Assembly (NCBI GenBank): GCA_934247935.1
Contig: CAKQKE010000016.1
Location: forward strand, 1-9,062
Direction: 5' to 3'
From: an uncultured Clostridia bacterium
GTDB lineage: Bacteria > Bacillota > Clostridia > Christensenellales > Borkfalkiaceae
DNA: 9,062 nucleotides
In this document: one piece after another, positions 1-4,674 of the stretch
Layout: every line of letters begins with the position of its first letter
How positions within the stretch are numbered: the stretch's first letter is position 1
The notes under the pieces: generated by a model
Told to the model about the DNA's origin: nothing
The model's input: the letters and a program-made list of their open reading frames with translations, nothing else
Database searches by the model: none
Translations under genes and position numbers: made by a program

Positions 1-2
1 TT

Positions 3-101
3 TTTACAAGTGATTTTATCAATCCCGCTTTTTATGAGCGTCTTGCTTATTTAGTCAATATCGCGTCTCCCCTGCCACACCTCAAAAAACGCCTGTTTTA
101 G
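3..101 (+). CDS. possible C-terminal end of a plus-strand gene entering from the left edge
   Basis: Frame 3 of the plus strand is open from the window edge to a TAG at 99-101, giving about 32 residues that end in ASPLPHLKKRLF. The minus strand over the same stretch is broken by many stops in all frames. The residue mix looks protein-like, and the stop lies in the left arm of a terminator hairpin, a common arrangement. No family is recognised. An open stretch this short can arise by chance, so this is a weak call. A competing plus frame (frame 1) is also open but stops at 54. Confidence 0.25.
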   Translation, partial: FTSDFINPAFYERLAYLVNIASPLPHLKKRLF

Positions 102-187
102 CACTTTTTTGCTAAAAACGGGTGTTTTATATATTTTTTGCTGTATTTTGCTATACAAATACTCATTTTGTGCCATAATGTACTATA
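82..187 (-). ncRNA. candidate small RNA between a strong promoter and a terminator
   Basis: A minus-strand promoter with TATAAT at 193-198 would start RNA near 187. A strong hairpin with a T-run would end it near 82, giving roughly 105 nt. Three stem-loops are visible in order: a UGCCA/UGGCA dyad at the 5' end, a GTATTT/AAATAC hairpin in the middle, and the terminator at 89-125. A 22-codon reading frame starting at an ATG in this RNA ends in the terminator, but it has no ribosome binding site. If the plus-strand gene ending at 101 is real, this RNA would be antisense to its 3' end. It could instead be a chance promoter plus a terminator belonging to a neighbour. Confidence 0.35.
89..125. terminator. 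strong intrinsic terminator, probably bidirectional
   Basis: The arms 89-103 and 110-125 pair over about 15 bp with one bulged A and two G-T wobbles, around a six-base loop. On the minus strand the stem is followed by GTTTTTTG. On the plus strand it is followed by GTTTTATATATTTTTT. The minus T-run is the cleaner one. Confidence 0.7.
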
Positions 188-193
188 TTGGCA
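171..193. repeat. imperfect dyad just downstream of the 193-221 promoter
   Basis: TGCCA at 171-175 and TGGCA at 189-193 form the ends of a 23-base dyad with extra matching A/T positions inside. It begins at the last base of the minus-strand -10 box, so it could be an operator, or it could fold as the first hairpin of the candidate small RNA. Function is inferred only from position. Confidence 0.35.
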
Positions 194-221
194 TTATAAC
201 ATTAAACACTGAAAAAATCAA
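193..221 (-). promoter_or_regulatory. sigma-A-type promoter reading toward the left edge
   Basis: On the minus strand there is TTGATT (216-221), a 17-base spacer, then a perfect TATAAT (193-198). Transcription would begin near 187. No minus-strand open frame follows before the window edge, and a terminator lies about 65 bases downstream of the start. Confidence 0.55.
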
Positions 222-238
222 TAGAAAGCAATAAATTT

Positions 239-266
239 AAAAACGAGGACTCAACTCCCCGTTTTT
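239..266. terminator. bidirectional intrinsic terminator after the deacetylase gene
   Basis: AAAACGAGGA at 240-249 pairs with TCCCCGTTTT at 256-265 across a six-base loop, a 10 bp stem with one G-T wobble on the minus strand. The minus side continues with CGTTTTTAAATTT and the plus side with a longer run, GTTTTTTGTTTTTTG. It lies about 85 bases beyond the stop of the last gene of the M19-purB-deacetylase operon and is its likely end point. Confidence 0.75.
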
Positions 267-330
267 TGTTTTTTGTTGATAAAAAATATTATCCGCCTGT
301 TTTTATTGAAAACAATTGCTTATATCGACA

Positions 331-348
331 TTTGCAGACATATGCAAA
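331..348. repeat. TTTGCA-N6-TGCAAA palindrome abutting the deacetylase stop codon
   Basis: TTTGCA (331-336) and TGCAAA (343-348) form a perfect 6 bp inverted repeat with a six-base centre, directly after the stop codon at 349-351. There is no T-run, so it is not a terminator by itself. It may protect the 3' end of the mRNA or be chance. Confidence 0.3.
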
Positions 349-1038
349 TCATTTCAAAAGCACTTGTGAATTCGTTCCGTAAAACACGTCGGCGTGCCCT
401 GATAAATATTTGCACAATTCTTCAAATTTTTCCCATGGCGGATTGTCGGCGTCGGTTTCATATGCGTGCCCCCAAATGAAAAACAACAAATTTTCTCCGC
501 TATTATCTTCGATAAATTTTTCGGCTAAACTAAATATTCGTTCATCGCCAAACCAACAAGTTGCTTTTAGTTTCAGCAAGTCCCCTCCCGTTTTGAAATC
601 GTGCGTGCATTGAGTTGTCCTCGAATACAAAATCGGCGTATTTTCCTTAATTAATTTAACGACTCTGTCGTCAAACGTTCCGTCAGGATACGCCATTCCG
701 CGGACTTTGTATCCGCATAAATCTTCAAGAGCCTTTCTGTCTTCTTCAATTTGCCATATTACGGTTTTATCGTCGAGTTTAGTCAAATCCGGATGAGTGA
801 GCGTATGACAAGCGACTTCGTGTCCTTTATAAATTTCTTTTACGTCTTCCGCTTTTACTTTATTGTGGTTTACGACTTTGCCGCAACATTTAACGCTGCC
901 CGATTCTCCGAGACATGCCGAATTTAAATTAAAAGTACATTTAAGACCGTATTTATTAAACATTTCGACAAGACGCACGTCTTGCGTGACGCCGTCGTCA
1001 AAACTGAAACTAACCGCTTTCTTTTTATTTTCCCACAT
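349..1038 (-). CDS. polysaccharide deacetylase family protein (NodB domain), cytoplasmic form
   Basis: A single-domain carbohydrate esterase 4 / NodB-type protein of 229 residues. Family members remove N-acetyl groups from sugars such as GlcNAc with a divalent metal. The metal and catalytic motifs are visible: SFDDG (residues 12-16, with Asp14 and Asp15), the H-x3-H metal pair in CHTLTH (His78 and His82), MAYPDG (116-120) for motif 3, and WGHAYE (189-194) with the late catalytic His191. There is no signal peptide or membrane segment, so it should act in the cytoplasm, unlike peptidoglycan or chitin deacetylases that are exported. The substrate cannot be read from the sequence. The ATG lies 2 bases after the purB stop, with AAGGG seven bases upstream, so it is the last gene of a three-gene operon that ends at the terminator at 239-266. 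Confidence 0.9.
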   Translation of the reverse strand: MWENKKKAVSFSFDDGVTQDVRLVEMFNKYGLKCTFNLNSACLGESGSVKCCGKVVNHNKVKAEDVKEIYKGHEVACHTLTHPDLTKLDDKTVIWQIEEDRKALEDLCGYKVRGMAYPDGTFDDRVVKLIKENTPILYSRTTQCTHDFKTGGDLLKLKATCWFGDERIFSLAEKFIEDNSGENLLFFIWGHAYETDADNPPWEKFEELCKYLSGHADVFYGTNSQVLLK

Positions 1039-1040
1039 TT

Positions 1041-2465
1041 TTATACCCTTACTTCTCCTTTTATGTCGACGTCGGGATTATTTGACAAAATCTCGTCTAC
1101 TTCTTTGATAAAATCTGTCACTTGCTCGCTGCTTCTGCCGATAAAGTTTTTACCGTCTAAAATGCTGTCGAGTTTGTCTTTTACGCAAGCGAAATCATTG
1201 TCGTTTTTTATTAAATCAATCAAATTGTTTTCTCTGCCGTAAACTTTTACGTTTTCGCCGGCTTTCATAGAAAGTATGCGGATTTTTTCGTGAAGTCTTT
1301 GCCTGTCGCCGCCGCTCTTTACGCACTCCATAAGTATGTTTTCCGTAGCCATAAACGGCAATTCGGCGTTTACTCTTTTTTCTATTACTTTGTCGTAAAC
1401 AACTAAATTTTCGCTTACGTTGAGATATAAATTGAGTATTGCGTCGACGGTTAAAAACGCTTGCGGCATGACTATTCTTCTGTTTGCCGAATCGTCAAGC
1501 GTGCGTTCGAGCCATTGTGTAGACGAAGTAATTGCCGCGTTTTGCGCCAAACTTTCGGCATACCTTGCAAGCGAACAAATCCTTTCGCATCTCATCGGGT
1601 TGCGCTTATATGCCATTGCGGACGAACCGACCTGAGTTTTTTCAAACGGTTCTTCTATTTCTTTATTGCTTTGCAATAGGCGTATATCGTTTGCGAATTT
1701 GTACGCGCTTTGCGAAATCTGACTCAGCACGCTTAGCACATTGTAATCGAATTTTCTGGGATAAGTTTGCCCGGTTACGGAATAACAAGCACTATACCCC
1801 ATTTTTTCGCAAACTTTTTTTTCAAGCCGCTTGACCTTTTCTCCGTCGCCGTCGAATAAGTCTAAGAAACTCGCTTGAGTGCCCGTCGTACCTTTTACAC
1901 CTCGCAGGCGTACCGTCTTTTTAAGGTTGTCTAAAGACTCTAAATCCAAAAGCAAATCCTGAAGCCAAAGACAAGCCCTTTTACCTACCGTGCTAAGTTG
2001 CGCCGGCTGAAAATGAGTGTACGAAAGACAAGGTAAATCTTTATATTTTAAGGCAAAGTTCCTCAATTTTTTAATTGAGGAAACAAGTTTTTTTCTCACT
2101 AAATCAAGTGCATTATCGTAGATGATAATATCTCCGTTGTCCGTAACGAAACAACTTGTTGCTCCCAAGTGAATAATCGGCATTGCAAGCGGTGCCTGAG
2201 TCCCGAAGGTGTGTATATGCGCCATTACGTCGTGACGCAATTTTTCCTCGAACTCTCTTTCCTTTTCGTAGTCGATTTTGTCCTGAACGCTTTTCATTTG
2301 CTCTATTTGCTCGTCGGAAATATCGAGGCCGAGTTCTTTTTCGCTTTCGGCGAGTGCAATCCACAATTTTCTCCAAAGCGTGTATCTTGTGTCATCCGAA
2401 AAAATTTCGCTCATCTCTTCAGATGCATATCTTGTTATTAACGGGTTTTCGTATACGTCGTGCAT
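1041..2465 (-). CDS. purB: adenylosuccinate lyase
   Basis: This enzyme acts twice in purine synthesis, splitting SAICAR to AICAR plus fumarate and adenylosuccinate to AMP plus fumarate. The 474-residue protein belongs to the fumarase/aspartase superfamily. Its sequence pattern is the eukaryote-like branch of the family rather than the shorter B. subtilis type: RHDVMAHIHTFG (77-88, with His78), HLGATSC (99-105), SYTHFQPAQL (148-157, His151 as general acid), the mobile signature loop GSSAMAYKRNP (280-290, with the catalytic serine at 281 or 282), and ERTLDDSANRR followed by LPFMATENI. The family signature usually has Pro where Ala284 stands here, a tolerated change. The start is one base after the dipeptidase stop, with AGAGAG seven bases upstream. 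Length and motifs are complete, and the active enzyme is expected to be a cytoplasmic homotetramer. Confidence 0.97.
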   Translation of the reverse strand: MHDVYENPLITRYASEEMSEIFSDDTRYTLWRKLWIALAESEKELGLDISDEQIEQMKSVQDKIDYEKEREFEEKLRHDVMAHIHTFGTQAPLAMPIIHLGATSCFVTDNGDIIIYDNALDLVRKKLVSSIKKLRNFALKYKDLPCLSYTHFQPAQLSTVGKRACLWLQDLLLDLESLDNLKKTVRLRGVKGTTGTQASFLDLFDGDGEKVKRLEKKVCEKMGYSACYSVTGQTYPRKFDYNVLSVLSQISQSAYKFANDIRLLQSNKEIEEPFEKTQVGSSAMAYKRNPMRCERICSLARYAESLAQNAAITSSTQWLERTLDDSANRRIVMPQAFLTVDAILNLYLNVSENLVVYDKVIEKRVNAELPFMATENILMECVKSGGDRQRLHEKIRILSMKAGENVKVYGRENNLIDLIKNDNDFACVKDKLDSILDGKNFIGRSSEQVTDFIKEVDEILSNNPDVDIKGEVRV

Positions 2466-2466
2466 A

Positions 2467-3261
2467 TTAATACTCTCTGTTTATAAAATTTAAAAAGTTA
2501 TCGTAAAAAATACCTTTTATTACTTTATCATTATAACCTAATTTTTGTAATTTTTCCACTATTTTATATAAACTTTCATAATCTTTTATATTTCCCGCAA
2601 AATCTTCCGCGCCGAAAAAATCGGTACCTATAGCGAGATTTTCAAAAGGGAATTTTTGAACAAAATAATCTATGTGCCTGACAATATCTTCTATCGTTCC
2701 GTCTTTTTTGCCGCAAATAAAATATGAATACAAACACAAACCGATTATTCCGTTTTTTTGAATAATTGCCTTTATCTGCTCGTCTGTGATATTTCGCTTG
2801 TGATTTTGCACGCTTTGAAAGCAAGTGTGAGAATTTATTACTCTGTCTGCCTTTTCTATTACGCTAAAAAAAGCCTTTCTCGACAAATGTGCGGCGTCTA
2901 AAATAATATTTGCTTCGTTTAAAAGAGAAATTATTTTTAGTCCTTCTTTTTTAATTCCTTCGTCGTTATTATTGCAACCGAAAGCAAGATAATTTTCGCC
3001 GTTCCACGTGAGCGAAGCATATAGCGGCTTGTTTGAAAAAACTAAATTTTTAATATCGTCGGGATTTTTGTATCCTATATTTTCAAACGAATAAAATCTG
3101 TTTTTAAGTTTCGGCAAAGCGGCATGAATTTCTTTTTCGTTTTTGCCGTCATAAAACAATGCGTAAACGGTAATATTTCCCTTTTTATCGTTGATTTCGG
3201 CGTATTTTTCCCAATCTTTTTTGCTTGTAACCGCATCGTTGTGCATGTCGCAGAATTTCAT
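2467..3261 (-). CDS. membrane dipeptidase family (peptidase M19) protein, compact cytoplasmic form
   Basis: A metal-dependent dipeptidase of the renal dipeptidase family (M19), which hydrolyses dipeptides, often including those with a D-residue at the C-terminal side. All expected metal ligands can be placed: His7 and Asp9 in DMHND, the bridging Glu60 in SFENIGY (about 24 residues before SLTWNGEN, the family spacing), His125 in DAAHLS, His145 in NSHT, and Asp214 in IGTDFFG. The segment NITDEQIKAI also matches the family. At 264 residues it is much shorter than the usual 310-400, with the loss mainly between the HxD motif and the glutamate. No signal peptide is seen, so it is cytoplasmic. The start has a strong site, GGAGAGG, six bases upstream. 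It is the first gene of the operon with purB and the deacetylase, behind the promoter at 3280-3308. Its physiological dipeptide is unknown. Confidence 0.88.
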   Translation of the reverse strand: MKFCDMHNDAVTSKKDWEKYAEINDKKGNITVYALFYDGKNEKEIHAALPKLKNRFYSFENIGYKNPDDIKNLVFSNKPLYASLTWNGENYLAFGCNNNDEGIKKEGLKIISLLNEANIILDAAHLSRKAFFSVIEKADRVINSHTCFQSVQNHKRNITDEQIKAIIQKNGIIGLCLYSYFICGKKDGTIEDIVRHIDYFVQKFPFENLAIGTDFFGAEDFAGNIKDYESLYKIVEKLQKLGYNDKVIKGIFYDNFLNFINREY

Positions 3262-3279
3262 AATTAACCTCTCCGATTT

Positions 3280-3308
3280 ATTTTATGAAATGAGGGAAAT
3301 TTATGCAA
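3280..3308 (-). promoter_or_regulatory. promoter of the dipeptidase-purB-deacetylase operon
   Basis: On the minus strand there is TTGCAT (3303-3308), a 17-base spacer and TAAAAT (3280-3285). Transcription would start about 12 bases before the GGAGAGG site, leaving a very short leader with no room for a riboswitch. No PurR-box-like motif or purine riboswitch is seen. Confidence 0.55.
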
Positions 3309-3362
3309 AAATCAAGCACAGTAAAAATAATTTACAGCCGCACGGGTCTCTATTGAATTTGT

Positions 3363-3413
3363 AAAATCGACAATTGAAAAGCCTACGGGTTTTATCCGTA
3401 GACTTTCGATTTT
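3363..3413 (-). terminator. terminator of the GNAT gene
   Basis: CTACGG (3383-3388) pairs with CCGTAG (3396-3401). The stem extends through a single mismatch into AAAG/CTTT, and an outer AAAATCGA/TCGATTTT pair (3363-3370 with 3406-3413) lies beyond an eight-base asymmetric bulge. The minus-strand T-runs are short (CTTTTC and GATTTTAC), so strength is moderate. The outer arm reaches the stop codon of the GNAT gene. Confidence 0.55.
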
Positions 3414-4530
3414 ATATGTTTTTAATATAAGAACGTCTTTTTTTATGGTTGACGTGGTCAAAGTATTTCCAAAGCGATTGAATACTGGTATTATCTTCCA
3501 GATTCAAGTTGGTTTCGCAATACTTTACTTTGTTTTTAATCATTATCTCAGACAAAAATTCAATTACGCACGCGCTCAATCCGGTACGCTGATATTCGGG
3601 TAAAATAGCGACGAGACCCAAATCGATTATTTCGGGTTTTTTCACGCATTTTAATATTTTAAAAAGAGTGGGAAGCGTGAGTCTGCCGCCGCTTTTTTGA
3701 AGAGCCTTTCCAATCGACGGGAAACACAAACCGAATGCGACTACATTATCGTGTTCGTCCAAAACAACACCCACGTATTTAATGTTTACGATTAGTTTGA
3801 ATTGCGTTATCATTTGATTTTTCATCTCTTCGGTAAAATCAACCGTACCATAAAGATCACGATAACATATATCCAGACACTCGAAAATACCCTTTGCGTG
3901 TTTATTAATAAGTTCCGCAGTGTTTTTGCATTTTGCTGCGTGTAAATTATATTTTGCCAAAGTACGTTGTGTAATTCTCGAGATTTTTTCATCGACTTTT
4001 TCGGGACAATATACTTTACTTTCTACCCAATCGACCTCTTTTTTGTAGCCGCAATTTTCAATGAGTTTTCCGTAATATTCGTAATTGTACTGTTCTTCAA
4101 ACGTGCTTAATTCATCGAATCCTTCTATCAAAAGTCCTTCTCTTTCCAAATCCGAAAAACCGAGCGGTCCGCAAACGATTTCCATACCTTTGTTTTTCGC
4201 CCAATTTTCCACCGCCTTAAAAAGTGCGTTTGCCACTTCGTCGTCGTCAACCGAGTCGAATCTTGTAAAACGCGCCCTTTTTTCGCCCGTTTTTTCGTTG
4301 GATTGTTTTTGTATAATACCCGAAATTCTGCCGACGACGTCTCCGTCTATGTATGCAAGAAAATATACTGCTTCGCACGTTTTTGCATATACGTAATTAT
4401 CTTTGAAAATGCCCTTTTCGTCCCCATATAAAGGCGGCACGAAATAAGGATTGTCTTTATACATTTTTAAAGGAAATTCTATAAATTCTTTAATTTGTTT
4501 TTTAGTCTTTACCTCTACAATTTCAACCAT
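3412..4530 (-). CDS. large GNAT-superfamily N-acetyltransferase-like protein, substrate unknown
   Basis: A 372-residue protein of the GNAT fold, which transfers an acyl group from acyl-CoA to an amine. The N-terminal third carries the pattern FPLKMYKDNPYFVPPL (residues 19-34), then EAVYFLAYIDGDVVGRISG (53-71), which looks like GNAT core strands. The classical acetyl-CoA binding motif is in the C-terminal part: DLGLVAILPEYQRTGLSA (303-320), where the Q/R-x-x-G-x-A loop holds the pyrophosphate, then CETNLNLEDN (338-347). This suggests two GNAT-like halves with only the second keeping a full cofactor loop. I know this layout from uncharacterised proteins of Clostridia and Bacteroidetes but not a demonstrated substrate. 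No signal peptide. AGAGG sits five bases before the ATG. It is a single gene with its own promoters and terminator. Family placement is fairly sure; function is open. Confidence 0.8.
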   Translation of the reverse strand: MVEIVEVKTKKQIKEFIEFPLKMYKDNPYFVPPLYGDEKGIFKDNYVYAKTCEAVYFLAYIDGDVVGRISGIIQKQSNEKTGEKRARFTRFDSVDDDEVANALFKAVENWAKNKGMEIVCGPLGFSDLEREGLLIEGFDELSTFEEQYNYEYYGKLIENCGYKKEVDWVESKVYCPEKVDEKISRITQRTLAKYNLHAAKCKNTAELINKHAKGIFECLDICYRDLYGTVDFTEEMKNQMITQFKLIVNIKYVGVVLDEHDNVVAFGLCFPSIGKALQKSGGRLTLPTLFKILKCVKKPEIIDLGLVAILPEYQRTGLSACVIEFLSEIMIKNKVKYCETNLNLEDNTSIQSLWKYFDHVNHKKRRSYIKNI

Positions 4531-4540
4531 AAATACCTCT

Positions 4541-4560
4541 TATGTGAAAAAAATCACATA
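4541..4560. promoter_or_regulatory. Crp/Fnr-like operator palindrome in the GNAT gene leader
   Basis: TATGTGA (4541-4547) and TCACATA (4554-4560) are perfect inverted repeats with a six-base centre, matching TGTGA-N6-TCACA, the form of a Crp-type site. It lies between the predicted transcription start (about 4566) and the AGAGG ribosome site, a roadblock position for a repressor. A further half-site, CTTATGTGA read on the minus strand, lies at 4579-4587 against the -10 box and is an exact inverted copy of 4539-4547. The RNA could also form a 7 bp hairpin here. Which protein, if any, binds is unknown. Confidence 0.5.
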
Positions 4561-4572
4561 TTTATATGACAA

Positions 4573-4601
4573 ATTATATCACATAAGATATCAAATATCA
4601 A
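4573..4601 (-). promoter_or_regulatory. main promoter of the GNAT gene
   Basis: Minus strand: TTGATA (4596-4601), 17-base spacer, perfect TATAAT (4573-4578). Predicted start is near 4566, giving a leader of about 36 bases that contains the palindrome at 4541-4560. Confidence 0.65.
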
Positions 4602-4604
4602 TTA

Positions 4605-4634
4605 TTTATAGTAGAATTTACAAGATTTGTGCAA
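4605..4634 (-). promoter_or_regulatory. possible second, upstream promoter of the GNAT gene
   Basis: Minus strand: TTGCAC (4629-4634), 18-base spacer, TATAAA (4605-4610). It lies just upstream of the stronger promoter at 4573-4601. The region is AT-rich, so a chance match is possible. Confidence 0.35.
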
Positions 4635-4674
4635 ATTTTTTATAAGTTTTTCCTACTTTATGCAAACAAAGCGT

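Noticed and set aside
163..187. TTGCTA-CATAAT as a plus-strand promoter near 140-180
   Set aside because: The spacer is 20 bases and no plus-strand gene follows; the minus-strand promoter at 193-221 is a much better match.
1614..1629. Ala in place of Pro in the adenylosuccinate lyase signature loop (SSAMAYKRNP)
   Set aside because: All other active-site motifs are intact and this position varies within the eukaryote-like branch, so it is not evidence of lost activity.
1420..1834. Overlapping plus-strand open frames opposite purB
   Set aside because: They are antisense to conserved purB sequence, overlap each other and lack start signals. They arise from the codon composition of purB.
3280..3360. 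Possible purine riboswitch or PurR box ahead of the operon containing purB
   Set aside because: The predicted leader is under 30 bases and no riboswitch core or PurR-like direct repeat is visible.
4611..4650. Hairpin AATTTACA/TGCAAATT as a terminator for the glutamine synthetase gene
   Set aside because: It has an internal mismatch and its T-run lies on the plus strand, so it does not fit termination of the minus-strand operon.
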